From Chloroflexota bacterium (lineage in GTDB: Bacteria; Chloroflexota; Dehalococcoidia; Lucifugimonadales; UBA3495), in the NCBI GenBank assembly GCA_028875655.1, contig JAPPCX010000004.1, forward strand, positions 1 through 39,561: 39,561 nucleotides of DNA. Direction: 5' to 3'. Below the pieces are notes generated by a model that worked only from the letters and a program-made list of their open reading frames with translations, did not search any database and was not told the origin of the DNA. Positions 24,172-32,801 of the stretch are shown here, piece by piece (position 1 is the first letter of the stretch; the number at the start of each line of letters is the position of its first letter). The position numbers and the translations under genes are program-made.

Positions 24172-25581
24172 ATGGCTGATCAGAACCATGACATTGCGCT
24201 GATGGCCCACCTGATGCGTCGGGCCGGCTTTGGCGCGCAATACGCCGAACTGGAAGAGCGCACGGCCAAGGGATATGACGCGACGGTGGAAGAGTTGCTC
24301 AACCCCGACGTGAACCCCCACGGGATGGACCTGGACGTCGCGGAACGCTGCTTCATCGAGTGGAGCCACCAGACCCGGGGCGTGCCGGAGTACTTCGCCT
24401 TTCGGATGATCAACTCCAGGTGCCAGCTTGAAGAAAAGATGGTGCTGTTCTGGCACGGCATCCTGTGCACCGCCGACAGCAAGACCCAGAGCTACCCCAC
24501 GTCCTACGACGAGATCGAGATGTTCCGACAGCTCGGCATGGGCAGCTTCCGCGACCTGCTGGTGGGAATCTCCCGCGACCCGGCGATGATTTTCTTCCTC
24601 GACAACTGCCTGAGCCACAAGGGCGCCATCAACGAGAACTACGGGCGCGAACTGCTGGAGTTGTTCTCCATGGGTGTGGGCATGGACGGTGAGTTCAACT
24701 ACACCGAGGACGACGTGAAGGAATGCGCCCGCGCGTTCACCGGCTGGACCATCGCGAACAACGTTCCGGGCCAGCCCTACGGCCGCTACCACGCCCAGTT
24801 CGTGTACAACCCCGAAGACCACGACGAAGGCATCAAGACGTTCCTGGGCGAGACCGGAAACTTCAACGGCGAAGATGTCATCGACATCATCGCCAAGCAG
24901 CCGGCCACGGCCCGGTTCATCTCCCGCCACCTGTACAGCTACTTCATCTCCGACGAGGCGCAGGTTCCGTCCTGGATGGAAACCCCGCCCAAGGATCCGG
25001 AAACCATCAAGATGCTGGAGGACGAGTATTTCCGCTCTGGCTACAACATTAAGTCCATGCTGCGGGTGCTGTTCCACTCCGACGCGTTCAAGAACGCCCG
25101 GTTCCAGCGGGTCAAGAGCCCGGTCGAAACCGTGATGGGAACTCTGCGCCTGGTGGGCGACTGGACGGAGCCGAAGCCTGGTTTCGAGTTCATCTTCGAC
25201 GAGATGAAGCACATGGGCCAGGAGCTGTTCAACCCGCCCTCGGTGGAAGGCTGGCACACCGGCCAGGAATGGATCGACGGCGGCACCCTGGTGCATCGCA
25301 TCAACTTCACCGCCGACTTCGTTGGCGACGTCAACCAGCCCGGCGTGCGCGAAATCATTAACCGACTGGCCGACGCCGGCCCGGTGATTTCCCCCGAACA
25401 GATGGTGGACACCACGTGCCTGCTGATGGGCCACTACGAGTTGGCGGACGAAACGCGGCAGATGATGGCGGCCAGCCTGGAAAAGGGTGGCACCATCCAC
25501 ACCGACACCGAAGAATTCGGCACGCGCGTCAGCGAACTGCTGCAAATGATTGTGGCGACCAAAGAGTACATTTACGCCTAG
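24172..25581 (+). CDS. DUF1800 family protein
   Basis: This is a 469-residue member of DUF1800, an alpha-helical family of unknown biochemical role that usually sits beside DUF1501. Clear family signatures are HLMRRAGFG near the start, EEKMVLFWHGIL, NENYGRELLELFSMGV, AFTGW and NPPSVEGW. Many members are exported by a Tat-type or Sec signal. This one begins directly with the family domain (MADQNHDIALMAHLMRR) and has no signal peptide, so it is probably cytosolic or exported with a partner. A strong GAGGAGG site lies 9 bases upstream. DUF1501 follows by 69 bases, in the same operon. Confidence 0.9.
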   Translation: MADQNHDIALMAHLMRRAGFGAQYAELEERTAKGYDATVEELLNPDVNPHGMDLDVAERCFIEWSHQTRGVPEYFAFRMINSRCQLEEKMVLFWHGILCTADSKTQSYPTSYDEIEMFRQLGMGSFRDLLVGISRDPAMIFFLDNCLSHKGAINENYGRELLELFSMGVGMDGEFNYTEDDVKECARAFTGWTIANNVPGQPYGRYHAQFVYNPEDHDEGIKTFLGETGNFNGEDVIDIIAKQPATARFISRHLYSYFISDEAQVPSWMETPPKDPETIKMLEDEYFRSGYNIKSMLRVLFHSDAFKNARFQRVKSPVETVMGTLRLVGDWTEPKPGFEFIFDEMKHMGQELFNPPSVEGWHTGQEWIDGGTLVHRINFTADFVGDVNQPGVREIINRLADAGPVISPEQMVDTTCLLMGHYELADETRQMMAASLEKGGTIHTDTEEFGTRVSELLQMIVATKEYIYA

Positions 25582-25650
25582 CCCGTTCCATTACCGGCTG
25601 GCGCAACCGAGCAAGAAAAAAGCAAGCAATCCCAACGGGAGGAATGAACC

Positions 25651-26787
25651 GTGACCGCTACGAAGAAAGACCCGGTGTTGGTGGTACTGCAGATGTCCGG
25701 CGCGTTCGACGCGCTGAACACCATCATCCCCTACAGCGACCCGCTGTACAAAGACTACCGGCCGCACCTGAAGGTGGAACCGGAGGAAGTGCTGGCGATT
25801 GACGACAAGGTTGGGTTCCACCCCGCCATGGCGCCGATCAAGGATCTGTACGATGAGGGCAAGGTTGCCGTCATCCAGGGCATCGGCTACCCGAACCCCA
25901 TCCGCTCCCACTTCCGCTCCATGGACATCTGGCACACGGCCGAGCCGAGCAAGATGGCCACCGAAGGCTGGCTGGGCCGGGCCATCCAGGACCTGGACCC
26001 CAACAAGGAAAACGTCCTGACCGCCGTGAACTTTGGCCGCGGACTCCCCCGCGCGCTGGCCGCTCCCGGCGTGTCCGTCGCCTCGGTGGGCAACCTGGAG
26101 ACCTACGGCGTGCTGACCGGCATCGACGGCGAAGACCAGCGGGCCGAGGCTCTGGACATCTTCTCCCGCATGTACTCCCCCATGGTCGGCAATGGCCCCA
26201 TCAACGACTACCTGTCCCAGACCGGCCTCGACGCCCTGAAGGGCGCGGACATCCTGCGCACCGCGCCGGAGATCTACTCCTCCAGCATTGAGTACGGCGG
26301 CGACATGTTCTCCCAGTGGGTCAAGAACGTCGCCCAGGTTCACACCGCCGGTTTCGGCACCCGCGTCCTGTACACCGGCCTCAATCCGGGCGCTTTCGAC
26401 ACCCACGCCAACCAGCCTACGTCCTTCGCCAAGCTGTGGGGCGAGGTTTCCCGCGCGGTCAACGACCTGTACCAGGACCTGAAAGAACACGACGCCAACC
26501 AGGAAGTTGTGATGCTGCTGTTCACCGAGTTCGGGCGCCGGGTGCAGGAGAACGGTTCCGGAACGGACCACGGTTCGGGCAGCGTTGCGTTCGTCCTCGG
26601 CGACGCCGTCAAGGGCGGCCTCTACGGCGAGTACCCCTCGCTCCAGCCGGACCAGCTGGACGAAGGCGACCTGAAGTGGAACAACGACTTCCGCCAAACC
26701 TACGCCACCATCCTGGACAAGTGGCTGGAGCTGGACGACAAGGCGATCCTGCAAGGCGAGTTCGAGCAGTTCGACTTCATCAAGTAA
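25651..26787 (+). CDS. DUF1501 family protein (alkaline-phosphatase/sulfatase-like fold)
   Basis: This is a 378-residue DUF1501 protein. The signatures SGAFDALNTIIPYSDPLYKDYRP, DDKVGFHPAMAPIKDLYDEGKVAVIQGIGYPN, RSHFRSMDIW, FDTHANQ and TEFGRRVQENGSGTDHGSGSV are all in the expected order. The fold is related to sulfatases and phosphatases, but the activity is not established. As with its partner, no signal peptide is visible before the domain. The start is GTG 25651, with GGGAGGAA upstream. It follows DUF1800 and precedes the NHL gene; a 29-base palindrome sits between it and NHL. Confidence 0.9.
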   Translation: MTATKKDPVLVVLQMSGAFDALNTIIPYSDPLYKDYRPHLKVEPEEVLAIDDKVGFHPAMAPIKDLYDEGKVAVIQGIGYPNPIRSHFRSMDIWHTAEPSKMATEGWLGRAIQDLDPNKENVLTAVNFGRGLPRALAAPGVSVASVGNLETYGVLTGIDGEDQRAEALDIFSRMYSPMVGNGPINDYLSQTGLDALKGADILRTAPEIYSSSIEYGGDMFSQWVKNVAQVHTAGFGTRVLYTGLNPGAFDTHANQPTSFAKLWGEVSRAVNDLYQDLKEHDANQEVVMLLFTEFGRRVQENGSGTDHGSGSVAFVLGDAVKGGLYGEYPSLQPDQLDEGDLKWNNDFRQTYATILDKWLELDDKAILQGEFEQFDFIK

Positions 26788-26831
26788 ACGGCCGTTACCG
26801 GCCCCGCCATTCCGACACTGGCACGCATCAG

Positions 26832-26860
26832 GTAGGGGCAGGTTTCAAACCTGCCCCTAC
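26832..26860 (+). repeat. intergenic palindromic repeat, family D (GTAGGGGCAGGTTT arms)
   Basis: This is a perfect inverted repeat: arm GTAGGGGCAGGTTT, one-base centre C, then AAACCTGCCCCTAC. It lies between the DUF1501 and NHL genes. It may act as a partial terminator or mRNA-stability hairpin within the operon. The GTAGGGGC start is shared with the family E element at 37932. Confidence 0.8.
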
Positions 26861-26916
26861 ATTACTGACGATTGGCAGCGTCGGCACAGCAACATCTACG
26901 CATAAAGGTGAATACT

Positions 26917-27960
26917 ATGGTTACTGCGACTGAAATTGCGCCGGTAACGTTCCAGTACAGCCACGTGATCGGGCGGCAGGAAGTGCGCAGCGGCAACGGG
27001 TTCTTCAATCCCGTGGCCATCACGCGTGACGACAACGGGCTGCTCTACGTGCTGAGCCGGGGAACCGAAACGCCGGCGTTCTTCCCCTGCAAGCGGGTCA
27101 CGGTTTTCCACCCGGACGAAGAGGAAGTCGTGGCCGAGTTCGGCCAGAAGATTCCGCCGGAAGACGCCGACGAGACTACCCCCAACGGATCGTTCATGTG
27201 GCCCACCTCGGTGGCGTTGGACAGCCAGGGCTACGCTTACGTCTCCGACGAATGGCTGAACCGGGTTTCCATCTACGACCAGGAGCATGGCAACTGGATC
27301 GGCATGTGGGGCATCCCCGGCGACGCCCCCGGCGAGATCGACCGCCCTGCGGGCCTGGCCTTCGACAAGAACGACAACCTCTACATGGTGGAAAGCCGGA
27401 ACCATCGGGTTTCGGTGTTCACCAGGGACGGCAAGTTCCAGTTCGGCTGGGGCGGTTACGGCGACGGCGACGGCCAGTTCAACCTGCCCTGGGGCATCGA
27501 GATCGACCACAACGGCGACGTGTACGTGGCCGACTGGCGCAACGACCGCATCCAGAAGTTCGCGCCCGACGGGACTTTCCTGATGAAATTCGGCGAATCC
27601 GGCGACGGAGAGGGTCAGTTCAACCGGCCCACCGGCGTAGCGGTGGACAAGGATGGCCACATCTTCGTCACCGACTACAAGAACGACCGGGTCCAGGTGT
27701 TCCGCGCCGACGGCAGCTACGTCACCATCATGCGCGGACAGGCCGGCCTCTCCAAGTGGGGCGCCGAGCGCGTGTACCTCGATCCCACCATCGTGCAGGC
27801 CCGCAACCGCGCCCTGAACCTTCAGGAGCGCGAGGGCGCATTCCAGGGTCCCATCGCCGTGGAAGTGGACGACGACGGCCACGTGTTCGTGCTGGAAACC
27901 GCCCGCCACCGCGTGCAGGTCTTCTCCAAGCAAACCGCCATGTTCGCCGGCGAACTCTGA
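26917..27960 (+). CDS. NHL-repeat beta-propeller protein
   Basis: This is a 347-residue protein built of NHL repeats. Repeated units of the form GxFxxPxGxAxDxxGxxYVxDxxNxRVQxF are obvious: GEIDRPAGLAFDKNDNLY, GQFNLPWGIEIDHNGDVYVADWRNDRIQKF, GQFNRPTGVAVDKDGHIFVTDYKNDRVQVF, and a last GPIAVEVDDDGHVFVLETARHRVQVF. About five or six blades are expected. NHL propellers are usually binding scaffolds. There is no export signal, unlike many NHL proteins. The start is ATG 26917, with AAAGGTGA before it; the frame extends upstream without support. It is the third gene after DUF1800 and DUF1501. Confidence 0.88.
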   Translation: MVTATEIAPVTFQYSHVIGRQEVRSGNGFFNPVAITRDDNGLLYVLSRGTETPAFFPCKRVTVFHPDEEEVVAEFGQKIPPEDADETTPNGSFMWPTSVALDSQGYAYVSDEWLNRVSIYDQEHGNWIGMWGIPGDAPGEIDRPAGLAFDKNDNLYMVESRNHRVSVFTRDGKFQFGWGGYGDGDGQFNLPWGIEIDHNGDVYVADWRNDRIQKFAPDGTFLMKFGESGDGEGQFNRPTGVAVDKDGHIFVTDYKNDRVQVFRADGSYVTIMRGQAGLSKWGAERVYLDPTIVQARNRALNLQEREGAFQGPIAVEVDDDGHVFVLETARHRVQVFSKQTAMFAGEL

Positions 27961-27984
27961 TCAACCGGGCAAGGCAACGAATGG

Positions 27985-28013
27985 AAGGCTGCGGTGCCAA
28001 AGCCGCAGCCTTT
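27985..28013 (+). terminator. hairpin terminator between the NHL and Uma2 genes
   Basis: The arms AAGGCTGCGG and CCGCAGCCTT (10 bp, perfect) enclose an 8-base loop and are followed by TTTATCTATT on the plus strand. It ends the NHL transcript. The convergent Uma2 stop lies just beyond, so the same hairpin could also end that transcript, although the U-run is weak on that side. Confidence 0.8.
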
Positions 28014-28015
28014 AT

Positions 28016-28738
28016 CTATTCCGGTTGGCGGCGGTTGAGTTCGGCTTCCAGTTCCCTCACACGAGCTTCGGCGTTTGCGGCGCGCCTTTCCGCGAGGTGC
28101 AGCCGGGCTTTGGTCTCGGTGAGGTTGGGCAGATATTCGCCGGTGGCCGGATCCCAGAAGCGCAGCAGTCCGTGATACCAGTGCAGTTCCAGTTGCAGGG
28201 CCTCGCTGTATCCCCGGATAATGCCGTCGCTCCCGGTTTCAACCGGGATTGGCTCGTATCTATCGTCCACCAGCCGGTCGCCAGCCAGAGCGACGTCATG
28301 ATACTGCCCCCCGGTGTGGTCAAAGCGCCAGTACTCCGCCACGCGGTAACCGGCGTAGATTTGGCGCTTTTCGACGTAGTCCCGCCGGCCGGTGGTTTGC
28401 GACGCGACTTCCAGCACAAAATCCGGCGGCTTGCCGATTTCGTTGATGACGTAGCCGTTGACGCTCGCGAGTTCTTCCGACGTGAAATCTACGCCAAAGG
28501 ATACCAGGCAATCGGGCCGGGGCGCCCGGGGTGCTTCGCCGGCATCTTCGCAGAGCCATCCTTCCATGCCAACGAAAGCATCGGGACGCGACAGAAAATG
28601 GTCTTCAAGGATAAGGTAGGCGCGGCTGACGTGGGGACCTTGCTCAAGCATGTCAAAAATATGGGATACACCAGGAAGCGGGGTAAGGCGCGGTCGCTGG
28701 CCGCCGGGGGTTGACTGAATGGCGGATTTGGTAGTCAT
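28016..28738 (-). CDS. Uma2 family (DUF820) putative endonuclease, copy 3, with C-terminal coiled coil
   Basis: This is a third Uma2 protein, 240 residues and longer than the others. The nuclease core shows RPDCLVSFGVDF, GKPPDFVLEVASQTT, then RRDYVEKRQIYAGYRVAEYWRFD. The extra C-terminus (about residues 200-240: ETKARLHLAERRAANAEARVRELEAEL) is strongly predicted by eye as a coiled coil. ATG 28738 has GGAG 8 bases upstream. It starts 24 bases after the stop of livF and so is the last gene of the branched-chain-type ABC operon. This is an unexpected place for a nuclease-fold protein, but the role is unknown. Confidence 0.88.
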   Translation of the reverse strand: MTTKSAIQSTPGGQRPRLTPLPGVSHIFDMLEQGPHVSRAYLILEDHFLSRPDAFVGMEGWLCEDAGEAPRAPRPDCLVSFGVDFTSEELASVNGYVINEIGKPPDFVLEVASQTTGRRDYVEKRQIYAGYRVAEYWRFDHTGGQYHDVALAGDRLVDDRYEPIPVETGSDGIIRGYSEALQLELHWYHGLLRFWDPATGEYLPNLTETKARLHLAERRAANAEARVRELEAELNRRQPE

Positions 28739-28762
28739 GGTGAACGCTCCGTAGGATGGAAA

Positions 28763-29497
28763 CTACGCGCTGCCGAGGAATACTTGCGTCAGTATATCAG
28801 TGTCCCGGATGGACTGGGGCGTGCCGTTGTGCACGACGCTTCCCTTGTCCAGCACGTAGGCCCGGTCAACGATGTCCAGCACGCCCTTGATGTTGTGCTC
28901 CACGACCATGATGGTGGTGCCCAGCCGTTCGCTGATTTCGGCGACCTTCTGGAAAACCTCCCTGACGATGATGGGGGCCAGGCCCAGGGTCGGCTCGTCC
29001 AGCAGCAACAGCTCCGGCGATGCCATCAGCCCGCGTCCCAGCGCCAGCATCTGCTGCTGCCCCCCCGACATCTGGCTGGCCACGTCCCGGCGCTTTTCGT
29101 ACAGGATGGGGAACAGTTCCATCACGGAGTCGAGCCGGCGTGATTTTTCCGCCCGGTCGTTCAAATAAATGCACCCCATCTCCAGGTTCTCGGCGATGGA
29201 CAGGTGGGTGAAGACCCGGCGACCCTGGGGCACGAATGCGATGCCTTCCTTGACGATCTCATGGGTTTCGACGGCCAGGGGCTGCTGCCGCCAATAGACA
29301 GTGCCCGACACCACCGGCGCCAGCCCCATCACTGCCTTGAGCACCGTGGACTTGCCGGCCCCGTTCGGCCCCATGACGGCGACCACCTCGCCGGCGTGGA
29401 TGTCCATGGATACATTGTCCAGCGCGCGCACGGCGCCGTACTCCACCGATATGTTGGTGAGTTCCAGCAGCGGCGGGTTTCCGTTGGTTTCCATCAT
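28763..29497 (-). CDS. livF: branched-chain amino acid-type ABC transporter, ATP-binding protein LivF
   Basis: This is one of the two ATPase subunits of a HAAT-family importer, 244 residues. The Walker A motif is GPNGAGKST. The ABC signature is in MSGGQQQMLALGR, Walker B is LLLLDEPTLGL, and the switch His is in VVEHNI. All are intact. The N-terminal LLELTNISVEYG is typical of LivF. Its ATG overlaps the livG stop (ATGA), so translation is coupled. The substrate of the whole system is set by the binding protein and cannot be read here; branched-chain amino acids, other amino acids, amides or urea-like compounds are possible. Confidence 0.92.
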   Translation of the reverse strand: MMETNGNPPLLELTNISVEYGAVRALDNVSMDIHAGEVVAVMGPNGAGKSTVLKAVMGLAPVVSGTVYWRQQPLAVETHEIVKEGIAFVPQGRRVFTHLSIAENLEMGCIYLNDRAEKSRRLDSVMELFPILYEKRRDVASQMSGGQQQMLALGRGLMASPELLLLDEPTLGLAPIIVREVFQKVAEISERLGTTIMVVEHNIKGVLDIVDRAYVLDKGSVVHNGTPQSIRDTDILTQVFLGSA

Positions 29498-30252
29498 GCG
29501 CCCAGGTACGCCTCAATGACCTCTTCGCTGTTCAGCACCGGCTCCACATCGCCGGCGGCCAGCAGGGTGCCGCTGTCCAGCACGATGATGCGGTCGGAAA
29601 GTTCGCGCACGATGTCCATGTTGTGGGAGATGAACACGATGGTGTGGCCGTCGGCGCGCATCTGCTTCATGATGTCCTTGACCCGCTCGATCATCTGCGG
29701 GAAAAGGCCGGCGAAAGGCTCGTCCATCAGGTACGTGTTGACGTTCATCGCCAGGGCGCGGCCGATTTCCACCAGCTTGCGCTGCCCATAGGACAATTCC
29801 TGGGCCAGGGAATCGCGCTTGTCCCACATCCCCACCTGCTCCAGGATCGCCTGGGCCTTTTGCCTCGTGGACGGTTTGGCCCGCTCGAACAGGGCCGGAA
29901 ACAGCCGACGCTCCGTGAGCACCACCATGATGTTGTCCCACACTGTGATCTGGTCGAACAGCCGAACCTCCTGGAACGTGCGGGTCAAGCCGTGGTCGGG
30001 AGTCTCGTGGGCCTTGACCACGCGCAGCCCCTCGCCCTCAATGATGACCATGCCGCCGTCCAGGGGCAGCACGCCGCTGAGCAGGTTCACCAGCGTCGAT
30101 TTGCCTGAACCGTTGGGGCCGACGATGCTGGTCGTTCCCTGCCGGGGTATCGCCAGGCTCAACTCGTCCACGGCCCGGACGGCGCCGAAGTGCTTCGAGA
30201 TTTCGCGCGTTTCCAGCGCCAGCTCTTGCTGGCCGGCTTGGGTGGATGTCAT
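29494..30252 (-). CDS. livG: branched-chain amino acid-type ABC transporter, ATP-binding protein LivG
   Basis: This is the second ATPase of the importer, 252 residues from ATG 30252. Walker A is GPNGSGKST, the signature is LSYGQRKLVEIGRALA, and Walker B is YLMDEPFAGLFP; the switch His is in FISHNMD. The LivG-specific C-terminal extension after IIVLDSGTLLAAGDVEPVL is present. The frame continues upstream into the livM gene, but ATG 30252 overlaps the livM stop by ATGA and is the natural start. It works with LivF on the cytosolic face of the two permeases. Confidence 0.92.
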   Translation of the reverse strand: MTSTQAGQQELALETREISKHFGAVRAVDELSLAIPRQGTTSIVGPNGSGKSTLVNLLSGVLPLDGGMVIIEGEGLRVVKAHETPDHGLTRTFQEVRLFDQITVWDNIMVVLTERRLFPALFERAKPSTRQKAQAILEQVGMWDKRDSLAQELSYGQRKLVEIGRALAMNVNTYLMDEPFAGLFPQMIERVKDIMKQMRADGHTIVFISHNMDIVRELSDRIIVLDSGTLLAAGDVEPVLNSEEVIEAYLGA

Positions 30253-31304
30253 AGGCGATACCTCCCGACCAGGCCCTGGGGCCGGAACAGCATCAGCAGC
30301 ACCAGCAGGATGCCCAGCACCACCTGGCGAGCCTGGCCGATGTACTCGGTGGGCAGGAATGGAATGAAGCGCATCCCCTCCTCCAGCAGCACGAAGGCCA
30401 TCGCTCCCAGCAGCGAACCCCAGATGGTGGCCAGTCCGCCCAGGATCACAATGGATACCAGCAGCACTGACTCCAGCAGGATAAACGAGTTGGGGTCGAT
30501 GAACGTGGTCCAGCTGGCGAACAGGCCGCCGGCAATGCCGGCCATCATCGCGGAGATTACCCACACGGCCAGCTTGTATTGCGTGGCCCGGTACCCGAAA
30601 ACCTCGATGGCCTGCTCGTCCTCCCGTATGGCGGTGAGTACGCGCCCGAACGACGACGACACAATGAGCCACGAAATGAGCATGACCACAGCGAGGAAAA
30701 CGAGGCAGAGCAGCAAAAACTCCAGCTCACCGTCGAAATACCATCCGCCTACTTGCGGCCGGGCGATTTCATGGATGCCAAACGCGCCCCGGGTCACGGG
30801 CCGCAGGTTCAGGAAGACGTTGAAAGCGATAATGGCGAAACCGAAGGATGCCAGCACGAATATGTCGTCTCGAAAGCGGTTGAACACCACGCCCACCAGG
30901 ATGGCGGCCAGGCCGGCCAGCACGGCGCAGATCGGCAGCACGGCGAAGAATGGCCAGCCGAAAGTCGGTATGGCCTCGGTGCGCAGCTGCTCGTAGGCCG
31001 GGTCCGAGGTGAGGATCGCCATGGTGTACGCGCCGATCCCGAAGAATCCGATGTGCCCCACGGAGAGCAGCCCGGTGAATCCCACCACCAGGTTCAGGCT
31101 TACCGACAGGATCGCCCAGATCGCGAAAACGGTGCCGATGATGACGGCAAAGCCGGCGCCTTGCCAGAACATGAAGGCGATGGCCCAGCCGATGATGAAC
31201 AGGCTGGCCCATAGTTCGATGTTTCTCCGGGCGTAACCGCCTAGCTCCGCCGGGTTGCGCATCAGCCCGGCCAGTTCTCCTATGCGCTGGGTATCGAACG
31301 GCAC
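30249..31304 (-). CDS. livM: branched-chain amino acid-type ABC transporter, permease LivM
   Basis: This is a membrane subunit of the importer, about 351 residues with 8-10 hydrophobic spans. The LivM signature is clear: LNLVVGFTGLLSVGHIGFFGIGAYT in the N-terminal half, then SSFGRVLTAIREDEQAIEVFGY, the EAA-like loop that contacts the ATPases. The chosen start is GTG 31304, 4 bases after the livH stop, with GGAG at 31313-31316. The frame is open further upstream but overlaps livH and lacks support. It is part of a tight livH-M-G-F operon. Confidence 0.88.
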   Translation of the reverse strand: MPFDTQRIGELAGLMRNPAELGGYARRNIELWASLFIIGWAIAFMFWQGAGFAVIIGTVFAIWAILSVSLNLVVGFTGLLSVGHIGFFGIGAYTMAILTSDPAYEQLRTEAIPTFGWPFFAVLPICAVLAGLAAILVGVVFNRFRDDIFVLASFGFAIIAFNVFLNLRPVTRGAFGIHEIARPQVGGWYFDGELEFLLLCLVFLAVVMLISWLIVSSSFGRVLTAIREDEQAIEVFGYRATQYKLAVWVISAMMAGIAGGLFASWTTFIDPNSFILLESVLLVSIVILGGLATIWGSLLGAMAFVLLEEGMRFIPFLPTEYIGQARQVVLGILLVLLMLFRPQGLVGRYRL

Positions 31305-31308
31305 GGCG

Positions 31309-32691
31309 TCATCTCCGGGGCAGCAGGCCCTGGGGCCAGAATGAGAGGAAGAGGATGAGCAGGATGAAGGCGATGGCGTCTTTCCATTCTCCGGCCAGGT
31401 CCCAGATGCCAAATTGCTCGACCACGCCCAGGACGAACCCGCCGACGATTGCTCCGTACAGGTTGCCGATGCCGCCGACGACGGAGGCGATCCAGCCCTT
31501 GAGCAGCAGCAGCAGGCCCATGCGCGGCTGCACCGCGGTGTCATGCCCCGTGAGAATGCCGGCCAGGGCGGCGTACATCGCGCCGATGAAAAAGACCGCC
31601 GCTATGATCACGGTGGTGTTGATGCCCACCACCTTGGAGACTTCCTCGTCGTCGCCGATGGCGCGCACGGCCCGCCCGAACGAGGTCTGCTTCAGGAGCA
31701 GCCACAGGATGGCGAACCCGGCCAGGGCCACCCCGATGCCGAATACGTTGAAGCCCTTGATGCGCGCGCCGGCAATCTTCCACGTCTCGCTCCCGAAGGC
31801 CGTGGGCAACGGGCGGGGAGCGGCCTCGAAGACAATGACGATGAACGCGGCGACGGCCAGCAGGATGCCCAGCGACGCCACCAGCATTATGAGGGGCGAG
31901 CGCGCCCGCTCGCGCATGTACATGTACAGGCCGCGATACAGGGCAAGGCCGACGCATCCGGCCAGCAGACACGACACGGCCCAGCTGAGGTATAGGCCCG
32001 CGCCGGGAGCGCCGGCGGTAAGGTAGCCGCACCATGCGCCGACGGCGACGGCGGGCAGCCCGGCGATGGCGGCAAAGCGCGAAAGGCGGATGGTGGGAAC
32101 GAAGGTCTGAACCGTCCAGAACGGGACGACGATGGCTGCCACCGCCACCATAACGCCAACGGCGGGACTCAAGGTCAGGTGGAGAATCTCCGGAAATGCC
32201 AGGACTACGCCGGTGTATGCTCCGGCTGCGCCTCCCAGCAGGCCAATCGCCACGGCAATCGTATTCGGCGCAAATCGGCCGCGCAGCCGTGGTTGCAGAA
32301 GGGTGTAAAGAACCCATGCAGCGACGCCCCCGACCACGGCTGCGAACACGGCGTTGACGTAAACGTTGTTGACGTCGGCGCGGCTGCCCAGGGCGGTGGC
32401 AGTACGCAGGTAAAACACCCCGTATGCTCCCAGGGCCGCCGCCGCGCCATAGTACAGGTCGAAGAACCAGACGGTGCTGTACACCAGGGTGAAGCCCATG
32501 GCCAGCAGCGCGTACACCGCGCCCACGGCGATGCCGTTGAAGGCGAATTGCAGGGCCTGGGGCGGCGACTGCCCGATTTTCCAGGCCAGGTAGGCGACCA
32601 CGGCTGCGGTCAAGACCAGGGCCAGCGCCCGGGTGCCGGGGATGTTGAACAGGGCGGGGAATCCGCGTGCGGTTGCGCGCTGACTGGACAA
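31309..32691 (-). CDS. livH: branched-chain amino acid-type ABC transporter, enlarged permease LivH
   Basis: This is the second permease. The family core is present: FAFNGIAVGAVYALLAMGFTLVYSTVWFFDLYYGAA at the N-terminus, TSFGRAVRAIGDDEEVSKVVGIN as the EAA-like loop, and GGIGNLYGAIVGGFVLGVVEQ near the end. At 460 residues it is about 150 longer than a usual LivH (near 300). The extra part, about residues 120-265, is hydrophobic and would add several membrane spans between the early and middle core helices. The start is a TTG (32691), with GAGGA about 8 bases before it. It follows a hairpin after the binding-protein gene. Confidence 0.87.
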   Translation of the reverse strand: MSSQRATARGFPALFNIPGTRALALVLTAAVVAYLAWKIGQSPPQALQFAFNGIAVGAVYALLAMGFTLVYSTVWFFDLYYGAAAALGAYGVFYLRTATALGSRADVNNVYVNAVFAAVVGGVAAWVLYTLLQPRLRGRFAPNTIAVAIGLLGGAAGAYTGVVLAFPEILHLTLSPAVGVMVAVAAIVVPFWTVQTFVPTIRLSRFAAIAGLPAVAVGAWCGYLTAGAPGAGLYLSWAVSCLLAGCVGLALYRGLYMYMRERARSPLIMLVASLGILLAVAAFIVIVFEAAPRPLPTAFGSETWKIAGARIKGFNVFGIGVALAGFAILWLLLKQTSFGRAVRAIGDDEEVSKVVGINTTVIIAAVFFIGAMYAALAGILTGHDTAVQPRMGLLLLLKGWIASVVGGIGNLYGAIVGGFVLGVVEQFGIWDLAGEWKDAIAFILLILFLSFWPQGLLPRR

Positions 32692-32720
32692 AATCGTATC
32701 CTCACGGCAGCCGGTGGCCG

Positions 32721-32726
32721 ACTATA
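32721..32726 (-). promoter_or_regulatory. candidate -10 box (TATAGT) upstream of livH
   Basis: On the minus strand this is TATAGT, about 30 bases before the livH TTG and just after the hairpin of the binding-protein gene. A weak CTTTAT stands 17 bases further upstream. If real, it would let the permeases and ATPases be transcribed separately from the binding protein. Confidence 0.3.
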
Positions 32727-32743
32727 AACGCGCGCATATTACC

Positions 32744-32777
32744 ATAAAGGGGCCGGTCGCCATCAACGACCGGCCCC
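32744..32777 (-). terminator. hairpin terminator/attenuator between the binding-protein gene and livH
   Basis: This is a perfect 11-bp stem (GGGGCCGGTCG / CGACCGGCCCC) with a 7-base loop, followed on the minus strand by TTTAT. It lies directly after the binding-protein stop. Such partial terminators are common after binding-protein genes, where they keep binding-protein mRNA in excess over the membrane components. Confidence 0.78.
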
Positions 32778-32801
32778 GGCTATTTGGTACGAGCGCCGAG
32801 A

